Origin: Citrobacter amalonaticus Y19
GTDB lineage: Bacteria; Pseudomonadota; Gammaproteobacteria; Enterobacterales; Enterobacteriaceae
Length of the DNA: 64,000 bases
NCBI RefSeq assembly: GCF_000981805.1
Contig: NZ_CP011132.1
Location: forward strand, 1,860,001-1,924,000
Reading direction: 5' to 3'
Shown here in pieces: positions 33,553 through 42,335 of the stretch. Each line of letters begins with the position of its first letter. The first letter of the stretch is position 1. The notes under the pieces were generated by a model. The model worked only from the letters and a program-made list of their open reading frames with translations, ran no database searches and had not been told where the DNA came from. A program made the translations under genes and the position numbers.

Positions 33553-35259
33553 ATGCATACCCCTGCTTTTCGCACGTCTGCTTCGCTGTCGTTGGTCATA
33601 AGATTAGCGGTTTCCGGCACGCTTCTTACCTTCTCTTCGCTGTCGGTTAACGCCGAAGAGATGCCGGTCTCCCCGCCGCAACCGCCAGATGTTCTGCTCG
33701 GTCCTCTGTTTAACGATGTGCAGAATGCCAGGCTGTTTCCCGATCAGAAAACCTTTGCCGATGCCGTGCCTAACAGCGATCCGCTGATGATCCTCGCGGA
33801 TTACCGGATGCAAAAGAATCAGTCCAGTTTCGATTTGCGCCACTTCGTGAGCGTCAACTTTACGCTGCCGAAAGAGGGGGAAAAATATGTTCCGCCGAAA
33901 GGGCAGTCACTGCGAGAACATATCAACGGGCTGTGGCCGGTGTTAACCCGCTCCACCGAAAACGTGGAAAAATGGGATTCACTGCTGCCGCTGCCTGAGC
34001 CTTACGTGGTGCCCGGCGGACGCTTCCGGGAAGTTTATTACTGGGACAGTTACTTCACCATGCTGGGACTTGCCGAAAGCGAACACTGGGACAAGATTGC
34101 CGACATGGTGGCAAACTTCGCCTGGGAAATTGATACCTTCGGCCATATTCCCAATGGCAACCGCACCTACTACCTGAGCCGCTCCCAGCCGCCCTTCTTT
34201 TCGCTGATGGTCGAACTGCTGGCACAGCATGACGGCGACGATGCGCTGAAAAAATACCTGCCGCAGATGCAAAAAGAGTACACCTACTGGATGGAAGGCG
34301 TCGAAACACTGCAGGCAGGTCAACAGAACAAGCGGGTCGTAAAGCTGGATGATGGCACCCTTCTCAACCGTTACTGGGATGAGCGGGATACACCGCGACC
34401 GGAATCCTGGGTCGAAGATATTGCCACGGCGAAAAGCAATCCAAACCGCCCGGCGACCGACATTTATCGCGATTTGCGCGCAGCGGCAGCGTCCGGCTGG
34501 GATTTCAGTTCACGCTGGATGGATAATCCGCAGCAGCTTGGCTCGCTGCGAACCACCAGCATCGTTCCGGTCGATCTCAACGCCCTGCTGTTCAAAATGG
34601 AAAAAATTCTCGCGCGCGCCAGCAAAGCCGCGGGCGATGAGGCCAAAGCCAGTCAGTACGAAACGCTGGCGAATGCCCGACAGAAAGCCATTGAACATTA
34701 CCTGTGGAATGATAAAGAGGGCTGGTACGCGGATTACGATCTGAAGAGCAAGCGGGTGCGTAATCAGTTGACCGCCGCCGCCCTGTTCCCGCTGTATGTC
34801 AATGCCGCCTCGAAAGACCGCGCCAGCAAAATGGCGACGGCCACCCGCGCGCATCTGCTGCAACCGGGCGGACTTGCCACCACCTCGGTGAAAAGCGGAC
34901 AGCAGTGGGATGCGCCAAACGGCTGGGCCCCGCTTCAGTGGGTCGCCACCGAAGGCTTACAGAACTACGGGCAGAATGACGTGGCGATGGAGGTGAGCTG
35001 GCGTTTTCTGACCAACGTGCAGCACACGTACGATCGCGAGCAAAAGCTGGTGGAAAAATATGACGTCAGCAGCACCGGAACCGGCGGTGGCGGCGGAGAA
35101 TATCCGTTGCAGGATGGTTTTGGCTGGAGCAACGGCGTCACGCTGAAGATGCTCGACCTGATCTGTCCGAAGGAAAAACCGTGCGATAGCGTGCCGGAAA
35201 AACGCCCGGTCGCCAGCCCGGCATCCGCTGAGCAACCACAAAAACAGGCAACGCCATAA
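33553..35259 (+). CDS. treA: Periplasmic trehalase
   Basis: 568-aa glycoside hydrolase family 37 enzyme that splits trehalose into two glucoses in the periplasm. Signal peptide to about NAEE (34-35). Both trehalase signatures are visible: PGGRFREVYYWDSYF at about 155-169 and QWDAPNGWAP near 454-463, plus the Gly-rich GTGGGGGEYP loop. The catalytic acid/base Asp lies in ASGWDFSSRW. AAGGAGATG precedes the ATG by seven bases. It follows dhaM as in E. coli, but with its own upstream gap of about 100 bases, and ends at a strong terminator shared with the convergent receptor gene. Confidence 0.96.
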   Translation: MHTPAFRTSASLSLVIRLAVSGTLLTFSSLSVNAEEMPVSPPQPPDVLLGPLFNDVQNARLFPDQKTFADAVPNSDPLMILADYRMQKNQSSFDLRHFVSVNFTLPKEGEKYVPPKGQSLREHINGLWPVLTRSTENVEKWDSLLPLPEPYVVPGGRFREVYYWDSYFTMLGLAESEHWDKIADMVANFAWEIDTFGHIPNGNRTYYLSRSQPPFFSLMVELLAQHDGDDALKKYLPQMQKEYTYWMEGVETLQAGQQNKRVVKLDDGTLLNRYWDERDTPRPESWVEDIATAKSNPNRPATDIYRDLRAAAASGWDFSSRWMDNPQQLGSLRTTSIVPVDLNALLFKMEKILARASKAAGDEAKASQYETLANARQKAIEHYLWNDKEGWYADYDLKSKRVRNQLTAAALFPLYVNAASKDRASKMATATRAHLLQPGGLATTSVKSGQQWDAPNGWAPLQWVATEGLQNYGQNDVAMEVSWRFLTNVQHTYDREQKLVEKYDVSSTGTGGGGGEYPLQDGFGWSNGVTLKMLDLICPKEKPCDSVPEKRPVASPASAEQPQKQATP

Positions 35260-35272
35260 TACGCAATGCCTG

Positions 35273-35300
35273 ACCGGCCTGGGGATGCCAGGCCGGTTTT
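35273..35300. terminator. Bidirectional terminator between treA and the TonB receptor gene
   Basis: Stem CCGGCCTGG / CCAGGCCGG with a short loop, followed by TTTT on the plus strand and placed between convergent stops. GC-rich and convincing for treA; the minus-strand T-run is weak. Confidence 0.8.
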
Positions 35301-35312
35301 CGCTTCACACAA

Positions 35313-37424
35313 TCAGAAACGGTAGCTTGCCCCGACCTGAACCGTGCGATCACGGCCAATCCAGCAGTTGGTGCTGTCGTAGCAACTGAACGTTTCTTTG
35401 TTGGTGATGTTCTGCGCGCTGGCTTTTAACGTCACCCCGCTCAACGAAGGCAGCGCCTCGCCTAAACGATACGACACGGCGAGATCGTACTGTGTCGTGC
35501 CCCCCAGTTTACCGCCCTTGTTATCCGGCGAAATCTCCATCGGCCCGGAATAGCGCTCCCCTGCGCCCATTGTTAGCCCGCGCAGAGCGGTCGCATCAAA
35601 GGTGTAATCGCCCCACAGATTAAACGCATTCTCCGGCACCTGCGTCGGACGCTTGCCTTCGTAGGTTTCATCTTCGGTATTGATCGCATGGGTGTAAGCG
35701 TAATTGGCGATTAACGTGACGTTGTCACCTGGCCGACTGATCACCGAAAGTTCAGCCCCTTTCGATTCGATCTCCCCGGTCTGTCGATAATCCCAGGTCG
35801 GCGTGGCGGAAAGGACATTCTTCTGGCGAATGTTAAACACCGACGCGGTCAGCGTTGTCGCGTAATCGGCCAGCAGGTATTTCACCCCGCCTTCCAGCTG
35901 TTTGCTGGTCGTCGGCTTCACGTCTTTCGCCGTCAGCGTGCCCTGCGGTGAAATCGGTTTGAAGCCTTCGGAATAGCTGATAAACGGTGAAATACCGTTT
36001 TCAAAGGCATAGAGCGCGCCAAACCGTTTGGTCACCCGGTCCTGTGCGATCCAGGTTTTCTCGTCGTTTTGCATCGCATCAGTAGTCGTAGAACGGTAAT
36101 CGTCATAGCGAAGACTGGCCAGCAGATTTAAGCCACCAAACTCGACCTGATCCTGCAGATAGTAGCCATTTTGCTGATAAGAAAGGCGGTTTTTCTGCGC
36201 AGTGTACAGCCCCAGATCGGCGGTATGCACCTGATGGAAATCCGGGTCGCGCATGTCAATTCCCGGCGTGGTACTGGCGTAGCGGTAGAAGTAATGGCTG
36301 TCGAGTTTCTGATAGTCAAAACCGGCCAGCAAATGGTGCTGCCAGTCACCCAGCGCGAGCGTTTTTGTCACCTGGTTGTCGATGTTGAAACTCTTCAGAT
36401 CTTCATCAGTGGTATAGGCAAAGCGGTCAAGCATCCATACCGGGTTCGTACCATTACCGGTTGAATAGACGCTGCGCTGGTGTGTATCGACATCAAAATA
36501 GCGCGCCTGCTGACTGAATCCCCAACCAGTGTCAAATTCATGCTCGAAATGATAACCCACCATCCACTGACGCTGTTTAAAGCCACTCCACTCATCTCCG
36601 GCATAATCACGACTGTCGGCGTACCCCGAGCGCAAGTAAGCAATCGGTAGCGGGTTCGATGGTGACAACGACGGTGTATTTTGTACCAGTGCATCCAGCG
36701 TCAGGCGCGTTTTGTTGTCCGGTTGCCAGGTGACGGAAGGTGCCAGCAGATAGTCTTCATAACGCGTGGTGTGCGGTTGGTCATCCCCCTCCGTCGCCTT
36801 ACCCAGCAGACGGTAATTCCAGTCGCTGTCGCTGATTTTACCGGTGGAGTCCAGATAGCCCTCTTTCAGATTACGCGTACCGGTATTAAAGCCGATCTCC
36901 GTTTTTTGCTCAGCCTGCGGTTTTTTGCCCTGAATATTCACCAGCCCTCCCGGCGAACCGTTGCCATACAGCACGGATGCGGGCCCTTTCAGGATATCCA
37001 CGCTCTCCACCAGCAGTGGGTCGATACGCGCTTTGGTATTACCGGTGACGTTGTACGGCAACTGCAAGCCGTTGTAGTACTCCTGATCGACGGAGAAACC
37101 GCGAATCTTGTACTCGCTCATATAGGACGTATTGCCGCGCACTTCCGTCGACACCCCCGGCGCATAGCGAAGGATCTCGTTGACAGAATTTGCATGACGT
37201 AAGGCTATCTCGTGATTATCAATGGTATTAATCACCTGCGGCGTTTTACTTTCCGGGACGGCAGATTTGGTGGCGCTGTTGGTCCAGGCAGGCAGCAGGC
37301 TCTCCTGTCCCGTTGCTGATACCACGATGGTGGATTCGTTGGAATCTGCCGCATAAGAGGGCGAGGCCAGAGCCAGTGAGATACAGCCAGAAAGCGCGCA
37401 ACGTCGGAAGGAAGAAATTGTCAT
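35313..37424 (-). CDS. TonB-dependent siderophore receptor, FoxA/FhuA-like
   Basis: 703-aa outer-membrane receptor. Signal peptide to about SYA/ADS (25/26), a TonB-box-like ESTIVVSA segment, a plug domain with the conserved VDILKGPASVLYGNGSPGG region, then a 22-strand barrel ending Tyr-Arg-Phe. The last loop carries a Cys pair in CYDSTNCW, as in hydroxamate-siderophore receptors such as FoxA and FhuA, so ferrioxamine or a similar ligand is likely. No transport or biosynthesis genes accompany it. In E. coli the neighbouring genes treA and ymgE have no such receptor between them, so it is an insertion. Paired Fur boxes overlap its promoter. Confidence 0.9.
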   Translation of the reverse strand: MTISSFRRCALSGCISLALASPSYAADSNESTIVVSATGQESLLPAWTNSATKSAVPESKTPQVINTIDNHEIALRHANSVNEILRYAPGVSTEVRGNTSYMSEYKIRGFSVDQEYYNGLQLPYNVTGNTKARIDPLLVESVDILKGPASVLYGNGSPGGLVNIQGKKPQAEQKTEIGFNTGTRNLKEGYLDSTGKISDSDWNYRLLGKATEGDDQPHTTRYEDYLLAPSVTWQPDNKTRLTLDALVQNTPSLSPSNPLPIAYLRSGYADSRDYAGDEWSGFKQRQWMVGYHFEHEFDTGWGFSQQARYFDVDTHQRSVYSTGNGTNPVWMLDRFAYTTDEDLKSFNIDNQVTKTLALGDWQHHLLAGFDYQKLDSHYFYRYASTTPGIDMRDPDFHQVHTADLGLYTAQKNRLSYQQNGYYLQDQVEFGGLNLLASLRYDDYRSTTTDAMQNDEKTWIAQDRVTKRFGALYAFENGISPFISYSEGFKPISPQGTLTAKDVKPTTSKQLEGGVKYLLADYATTLTASVFNIRQKNVLSATPTWDYRQTGEIESKGAELSVISRPGDNVTLIANYAYTHAINTEDETYEGKRPTQVPENAFNLWGDYTFDATALRGLTMGAGERYSGPMEISPDNKGGKLGGTTQYDLAVSYRLGEALPSLSGVTLKASAQNITNKETFSCYDSTNCWIGRDRTVQVGASYRF

Positions 37425-37426
37425 AG

Positions 37427-37471
37427 TGAGAATAATTATCAGTTTGAATTGGAATGCTAATTATTCTCATT
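37427..37471. promoter_or_regulatory. Paired Fur boxes upstream of the receptor gene
   Basis: Two inverted AT-rich sites, TGAGAATAATTATCA starting at 37427 and its near-mirror GCTAATTATTCTCA ending at 37470, match the GATAATGATAATC-type Fur consensus. They lie directly before the start codon, as expected for iron repression. Confidence 0.8.
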
Positions 37472-37511
37472 TCAATGGGTAAATCAAGAGAGGAATTGAA
37501 GGGGAATACAG

Positions 37512-37540
37512 ATGAAAACACGGCTCCCGCAGGAGCCGTG
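37512..37540 (-). terminator. ymgE terminator
   Basis: Stem CACGGCTCC / GGAGCCGTG with a four-base loop, followed on the minus strand by TTTTCATC. It starts four bases after the ymgE stop. Confidence 0.85.
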
Positions 37541-37543
37541 TTA

Positions 37544-37798
37544 TTAATCGCGGCGCAGGAGTCGAAATACCCCCAGCACCACAATGGCGCCGACCACGGC
37601 GACCAGGAAGCTGTGAAGGTTAAAGCCACTGATGGTGCCGCCAATACCAAACATGGTCGCCAGCCATCCGCCCACGACGGCACCCACTATGCCGAGAATA
37701 CAGGTCAGGATGAATCCGCCGCCGTCACGTCCCGGCATTAGCAATTTGGCGATAACACCGGCAATCAAACCAAATACAATCCAGGCAATAATTCCCAT
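37544..37798 (-). CDS. ymgE: YmgE, GlsB/YeaQ family membrane protein
   Basis: 84-aa inner-membrane protein with three short hydrophobic helices and the family pattern AWIVFGLIAG followed by LMPGRDGGG and GIVGAVVGGWLA. In E. coli this family is often called transglycosylase-associated and responds to envelope or general stress; no enzymatic activity is known. AGAGGG precedes the ATG. It sits next to ycgR as in E. coli. Confidence 0.93.
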   Translation of the reverse strand: MGIIAWIVFGLIAGVIAKLLMPGRDGGGFILTCILGIVGAVVGGWLATMFGIGGTISGFNLHSFLVAVVGAIVVLGVFRLLRRD

Positions 37799-37935
37799 GT
37801 TCAGACCCTCTTTTCAGGGAAACCACACGCAACAGATTCTTGCGCTTGTCCGTTAAGTATAGGCAACCCCTTGATCCTCGCTGTTTCCGAAGGACTGAAT
37901 TATTTGTCTTTGGTAAAAAAAATCACGCGTTTGTA

Positions 37936-37962
37936 TTAAGTTCTCCTGCGCCTTGCCGATAA
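37936..37962 (+). promoter_or_regulatory. Flagellar sigma-28 (FliA) promoter of ycgR
   Basis: TTAAGTTC and a perfect GCCGATAA are separated by 11 bases, matching the FliA consensus TAAAGTTT-N11-GCCGATAA. It lies 40 bases before the ycgR GTG, so the gene belongs to the flagellar late regulon as in E. coli. Confidence 0.88.
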
Positions 37963-38001
37963 CCGTTCGATAGACTGTCAGGCATTCAGGGGTCATTCCG
38001 C

Positions 38002-38736
38002 GTGAGTCATTATAATGAGCAGTTTCTGAAGCAAAATCCGTTGGCGGTATTGGGCGTTCTTCGCGACTTAAACAGCAATCAGGTGCCTTTGCGCGTCTCC
38101 TGGCGCGGCGGGCAATTCATCAGCAAGATCCTTGACGTCTCGGCCGAAAGACTGGTGATGGACTTTGGCAGTCAGCAAAACGAAAACCTCGCCGTACAGA
38201 AGGCGCGCAATATTACCTTCATCGCTGAAACCCAGGGCGCGAAGGTTGAGTTTACCCTTGAGCAGTTGCACAGTGGTGAGTATCAGCAACTTCCGGCCTT
38301 TATCACCCCGCTTCCTCCGGCGCTGTGGTTTGTCCAACGACGGGAATACTTTCGCATCTGCGCGCCGCTCCATCCCCCCTATGACTGTACCGCGCAGATG
38401 CCAGATAACAGCACCCTACGTTTTCGTCTGTACGATCTTTCCCTCGGCGGAATGGGCGCGCTGCTGGAAGGCCCGAAGCCGTCAGGACTCACGGAAGGAA
38501 TGCGTTTTTCGCAGATTGCGTTAGATATGGGGGAATGGGGCATGTTTCACTTTGATGCACAACTGATCTCCGTAACCGAGCGCAAAGTGATTGACGGGAA
38601 AAATGAGACGATTTCCACTCCCCGCCTGAGCTTTCGTTTTCTTAACGTCGGCCCGGCGGTGGAGCGGGAACTTCAGCGGATTATCTTTTCCCTTGAGCGC
38701 GAGGCACGGGAGAAATCGAATAAAGTGCGCGACTGA
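38002..38736 (+). CDS. ycgR: Cyclic di-GMP-responsive flagellar brake protein YcgR
   Basis: 244 aa, GTG start as in E. coli. N-terminal YcgR domain (about 1-105) and C-terminal PilZ domain. The c-di-GMP motif is complete: RREYFR (113-118) and DLSLGG (145-150). With ligand bound it contacts the flagellar motor and slows swimming. It is transcribed from a FliA promoter. It is convergent with emtA, whose stop is adjacent to its own. Confidence 0.96.
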   Translation: MSHYNEQFLKQNPLAVLGVLRDLNSNQVPLRVSWRGGQFISKILDVSAERLVMDFGSQQNENLAVQKARNITFIAETQGAKVEFTLEQLHSGEYQQLPAFITPLPPALWFVQRREYFRICAPLHPPYDCTAQMPDNSTLRFRLYDLSLGGMGALLEGPKPSGLTEGMRFSQIALDMGEWGMFHFDAQLISVTERKVIDGKNETISTPRLSFRFLNVGPAVERELQRIIFSLEREAREKSNKVRD

Positions 38737-39348
38737 TTACATCGCATCCAGCGCGCGCTGCAATTTATAGATGTAGCGCGGGGCCTGGGGCGCAGGATGG
38801 TTATCCGCGACGTGCTCAACGAACTCATCGGCACTGAGATCGTTGATTTTGCTAATCGCTTTTTTCCGGTCAGAGGAGAACGTACGCAGTAGCGCGCCTG
38901 CGCCGTTGGCATAGGAGACCACCAGCGCATACTGCATCACCTGCGGATCTTCAATGCCGGCAAGTGGGCCCGTCTCCAGAATACTCAGGTAGGCGGCGCC
39001 CATTGAGATATTGCGCTCCGGATTTTTCAGTTCACTGGTCGAAGGCTCGCCGCTCCAGCCCATCCGACGATAGACATCGCGCCCGGAGGTTGACGCTTTC
39101 AGTTGCATCAGCCCTATCGCATTCGATTTGCTGACCGCATTGGGATTCCCGCCTGACTCAATCGCAATGATCGCCGTAATCAATTGTGGGCTAACGCCCC
39201 ACGCCGCCCCGGCTTTTTCGCTGATTGGCATCCATTGCATGGCGCGTTTCACCGGCACTTCCGCATTCCACGGGGGATTTTTGTAATCCTGTTTTGAACT
39301 ACAACCCGCAAGCAACACAATCAAAAAAGCAAACCATCTCAATTTCAC
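38737..39348 (-). CDS. emtA: Membrane-bound lytic endotransglycosylase EmtA (MltE)
   Basis: 203-aa outer-membrane lipoprotein with lipobox LLAGC (Cys16). The SLT-type catalytic Glu64 lies in IAIESGGNPN, followed by the family motif AIGLMQLKAS. It cleaves glycan strands internally, making 1,6-anhydromuropeptides. The start agrees with the lipoprotein signal. Divergent from ldcA, another murein recycling enzyme, across 138 bases. Confidence 0.96.
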   Translation of the reverse strand: MKLRWFAFLIVLLAGCSSKQDYKNPPWNAEVPVKRAMQWMPISEKAGAAWGVSPQLITAIIAIESGGNPNAVSKSNAIGLMQLKASTSGRDVYRRMGWSGEPSTSELKNPERNISMGAAYLSILETGPLAGIEDPQVMQYALVVSYANGAGALLRTFSSDRKKAISKINDLSADEFVEHVADNHPAPQAPRYIYKLQRALDAM

Positions 39349-39486
39349 GTCTTCTGTCCTTATCGCCGGAACGCTTCGTTACTAAAACCACCGTTATAAA
39401 CCGGATTAGCAAGGCAGCCTCCGGCAAAACGTTCTACTATAGGCGGCATGATATACATTTGGTTTCTGTTGTAGCAAGGAATTGCC

Positions 39487-40401
39487 ATGTCCCGGTTTCA
39501 CTTAATTGCCCCCTCGGGCTACTGCATTAATCAACACGCGGCTTTGCTTGGTATCCAGCGCCTTAAGGAGGCCGGGCATCAGGTCGACAATACGGCGGTG
39601 GTCAGTCGTCGCCATCAACGCTTTGCGGGTACGGAATCGGAGCGTCTGGCGGACGTGAATGGTCTTGTGCATCTCACCGCGCCGGATACCATCGTTATGC
39701 CGGTGCGCGGCGGCTATGGCGCGAGTCGACTGCTGGCGCACATCGACTGGCAGGCCCTTGCCGCCCGGCAACAGCACGATCCGTTGCTCATTTGCGGTCA
39801 CAGTGACTTTACGGCGATCCAGTGTGGTTTGCTGGCGCTGGGCAATGTCATTACCTTCAGCGGTCCGATGCTGGCGGCGAACGTTGGCGCGCCGGAGCTG
39901 AATACCTTTACGCAAACCCATTTCTGGCGAGCATTGCGTCACGCGCAGTACACGGTGGAATGGCAAGGCGACGGTCCGGACTGTCACACGGAAGGAACGC
40001 TGTGGGGCGGCAATCTGGCGATGCTGATTTCGCTTATCGGCACCCCGTGGATGCCAAAAATTGAAAACGGTATTCTGGTACTGGAAGACATTAATGAGCA
40101 CCCTTTTCGCGTCGAGCGCATGCTGCTGCAACTGTTTGACGCGGGTATTTTAAACCGCCAGAGCGCCATTGTGCTGGGCAGTTTTAGCGGCAGCGCCCCG
40201 AATGAGTATGATACCGGTTACGATCTCAACACGGTGTATGCGTTTTTACGTGAACGCCTCTCTGTTCCGCTGATTACCGGGCTCGATTTTGGTCATGAGC
40301 CGCGCACCGTGACGCTGGCGATAGGCGCACATGCCGTATTGCAAAACAGTCAAAGTGGCACGCAACTTACGATCTCGGGTCATCCCTTTCTGAAATCATA
40401 A
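39487..40401 (+). CDS. ldcA: Murein tetrapeptide LD-carboxypeptidase
   Basis: 304-aa cytoplasmic serine peptidase (S66) that removes the terminal D-Ala from muropeptides during cell-wall recycling. The unusual Ser-His-Glu triad is present: Ser106 in GHSDFT, Glu200 in LEDINEH, His270 in DFGHEP. AAGGAATTGCC precedes the ATG. Located next to emtA as in E. coli and followed by a terminator hairpin. Confidence 0.96.
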   Translation: MSRFHLIAPSGYCINQHAALLGIQRLKEAGHQVDNTAVVSRRHQRFAGTESERLADVNGLVHLTAPDTIVMPVRGGYGASRLLAHIDWQALAARQQHDPLLICGHSDFTAIQCGLLALGNVITFSGPMLAANVGAPELNTFTQTHFWRALRHAQYTVEWQGDGPDCHTEGTLWGGNLAMLISLIGTPWMPKIENGILVLEDINEHPFRVERMLLQLFDAGILNRQSAIVLGSFSGSAPNEYDTGYDLNTVYAFLRERLSVPLITGLDFGHEPRTVTLAIGAHAVLQNSQSGTQLTISGHPFLKS

Positions 40402-40405
40402 AAAA

Positions 40406-40445
40406 AACGGCTGTCGGGGCTAAGTAACGCCCGGTTGCAGCCGTT
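40406..40445 (+). terminator. Hairpin after ldcA
   Basis: Outer stem AACGGCTG / CAGCCGTT around an inner GC-rich stem. An A-run precedes it, but only TAATATG follows, so it is a moderate terminator. Confidence 0.55.
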
Positions 40446-40498
40446 AATATGATAATGTCAATGCAGAAAAAAATGGCTAATTGAGGAGTAACCGAACG

Positions 40499-42235
40499 TT
40501 GGACGCCGCGGCAATAATCAGTCTTTTCATTTTGGGGTCTGTCCTCGTTACCAGTAGTATCTTACTCAGTTCATTTTCATCACGCCTTGGCATTCCGATT
40601 CTGGTTATCTTTCTGGCGATTGGCATGCTGGCCGGTGTTGATGGCGTCGGCGGTATCCCGTTCGATAACTATCCCTTTGCCTATATGGTCAGTAACCTGG
40701 CGTTGGCGATTATTCTGCTTGATGGTGGGATGCGCACGCAGGCCAGCTCGTTTCGCGTTGCGCTCGGTCCGGCGCTCTCTCTGGCGACCGTTGGCGTGCT
40801 GATCACCTCCGGTTTAACCGGTATGATCGCCGCCTGGCTGTTTAATCTCGACCTGATCCAGGGGTTGCTGATTGGCGCCATTGTCGGCTCAACGGATGCG
40901 GCGGCGGTCTTTTCCCTGCTTGGCGGTAAAGGGCTGAACGAACGTGTCGGCGCGACGCTGGAAATTGAATCCGGCAGTAATGACCCGATGGCGGTGTTCC
41001 TGACCATTACGCTTATCGAGATGATTCAGCAGCACGAAACCGGCTTAAGCTGGATGTTCGCCGTCCACATTATTCAGCAGTTTGGTCTGGGCATCCTGCT
41101 TGGACTGGGCGGCGGCTATCTGCTACAGCAGATGATTAATCGTATCTCCCTGCCCGCCGGACTCTACCCACTGTTAGCCCTGAGCGGCGGGATTCTGGTG
41201 TTTGCGCTGACCACGGCGCTGGAAGGCAGCGGGATTCTGGCGGTCTATCTGTGCGGCTTTTTGCTGGGCAATCGCCCGATTCGCAACCGTTTTGGCATTC
41301 TGCAAAACTTCGACGGGCTGGCCTGGCTGGCGCAGATCGGCATGTTCCTGGTGCTCGGACTGCTGGTGAATCCTTCCGACCTGCTGCCGATTGCCATTCC
41401 GGCGCTAATCCTGTCCGCCGGGATGATTTTCGTCGCCCGTCCGCTTTCCGTCTTTGTCGGACTGCTGCCGTTTCGCGGCTTTAATCTGCGTGAACGCGTG
41501 TTTATTAGCTGGGTGGGTCTGCGCGGTGCGGTGCCCATCATCCTCGCTGTCTTTCCGATGATGGCGGGTCTGGAAAATGCCCGTCTGTTCTTCAATGTCG
41601 CCTTCTTCGTGGTGCTGGTGTCACTGGTTTTTCAGGGCACCTCCCTCTCTTGGGCGGCGAAAAAGGCGAAAGTAGTGGTGCCACCGGTCGGCTGGCCGGT
41701 CTCACGCGTAGGGCTGGATATTCACCCGGACAATCCGTGGGAGCAGTTTGTCTATCAACTCAGCGCCGATAAATGGTGTGTTGGCGCGGCGCTGCGCGAT
41801 CTGCATATGCCCCAGGAAACACGCATTGCGGCGCTGTTTCGCGACAATGTGCTGTTTCATCCCACTGGCAGCACCCGTCTGCGTGAAGGCGACGTGCTGT
41901 GCGTCATTGGCCGTGAACGCGATCTCCCGGCGCTGGGCAAACTGTTCAGTCAGTCACCGCCGGTGGCGCTGGATCAGCGCTTCTTCGGCGACTTTATTCT
42001 GGAAGCCAGCGCCAAGTATGCCGATGTGGCGCTGATTTATGGTCTGGATGACGGAACGGAGTACCGCGATAAGCAGCAAACGCTGGGCGAAATTGTTCAG
42101 CAACTGCTGGGAGCCGCCCCGGTTGTCGGGGACCAGGTCATCTTCGCCGGGATGGTCTGGACGGTCGCAGAAAAAGAGGACAATCAGGTTCGTAAAGTCG
42201 GGGTTCGCGTTGCCGGGGATGAAGACGAAGAGTAG
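40499..42235 (+). CDS. cvrA: Cation/proton antiporter CvrA (NhaP2)
   Basis: 578 aa from the TTG at 40499, which has GAGGAG at a proper distance and gives exactly the E. coli length; a further upstream TTG lies inside that ribosome site. About twelve membrane segments form a CPA1 domain with the ion-binding GSTDAAAVFSLL and ESGSNDPMAV motifs. These are followed by a cytoplasmic TrkA-C domain (about 415-500) and a CorC-type tail. It probably exchanges K+ or Na+ for H+ and helps growth at low osmolarity. Followed by a REP element, then convergent dadX. Confidence 0.95.
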   Translation: MDAAAIISLFILGSVLVTSSILLSSFSSRLGIPILVIFLAIGMLAGVDGVGGIPFDNYPFAYMVSNLALAIILLDGGMRTQASSFRVALGPALSLATVGVLITSGLTGMIAAWLFNLDLIQGLLIGAIVGSTDAAAVFSLLGGKGLNERVGATLEIESGSNDPMAVFLTITLIEMIQQHETGLSWMFAVHIIQQFGLGILLGLGGGYLLQQMINRISLPAGLYPLLALSGGILVFALTTALEGSGILAVYLCGFLLGNRPIRNRFGILQNFDGLAWLAQIGMFLVLGLLVNPSDLLPIAIPALILSAGMIFVARPLSVFVGLLPFRGFNLRERVFISWVGLRGAVPIILAVFPMMAGLENARLFFNVAFFVVLVSLVFQGTSLSWAAKKAKVVVPPVGWPVSRVGLDIHPDNPWEQFVYQLSADKWCVGAALRDLHMPQETRIAALFRDNVLFHPTGSTRLREGDVLCVIGRERDLPALGKLFSQSPPVALDQRFFGDFILEASAKYADVALIYGLDDGTEYRDKQQTLGEIVQQLLGAAPVVGDQVIFAGMVWTVAEKEDNQVRKVGVRVAGDEDEE

Positions 42236-42240
42236 TGATC

Positions 42241-42322
42241 ATGCCGGATGGCGCTGCGCTTATCCGGCCTACTGATGACTCCGCTGTAAGCCGGATAAGC
42301 CGCATCGCGCCGCCATCCGGCA
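42241..42322. repeat. Pair of inverted REP elements (BIME)
   Basis: ATGCCGGATGGCG ... TATCCGGCCTAC (42241-42272) and its inverted relative GTAAGCCGGATAAG ... GCCATCCGGCA (about 42286-42322) are typical enterobacterial REP palindromes. They lie between the convergent cvrA and dadX genes and may protect the ends of the transcripts. Confidence 0.92.
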
Positions 42323-42335
42323 ACATAAAAGAAAG

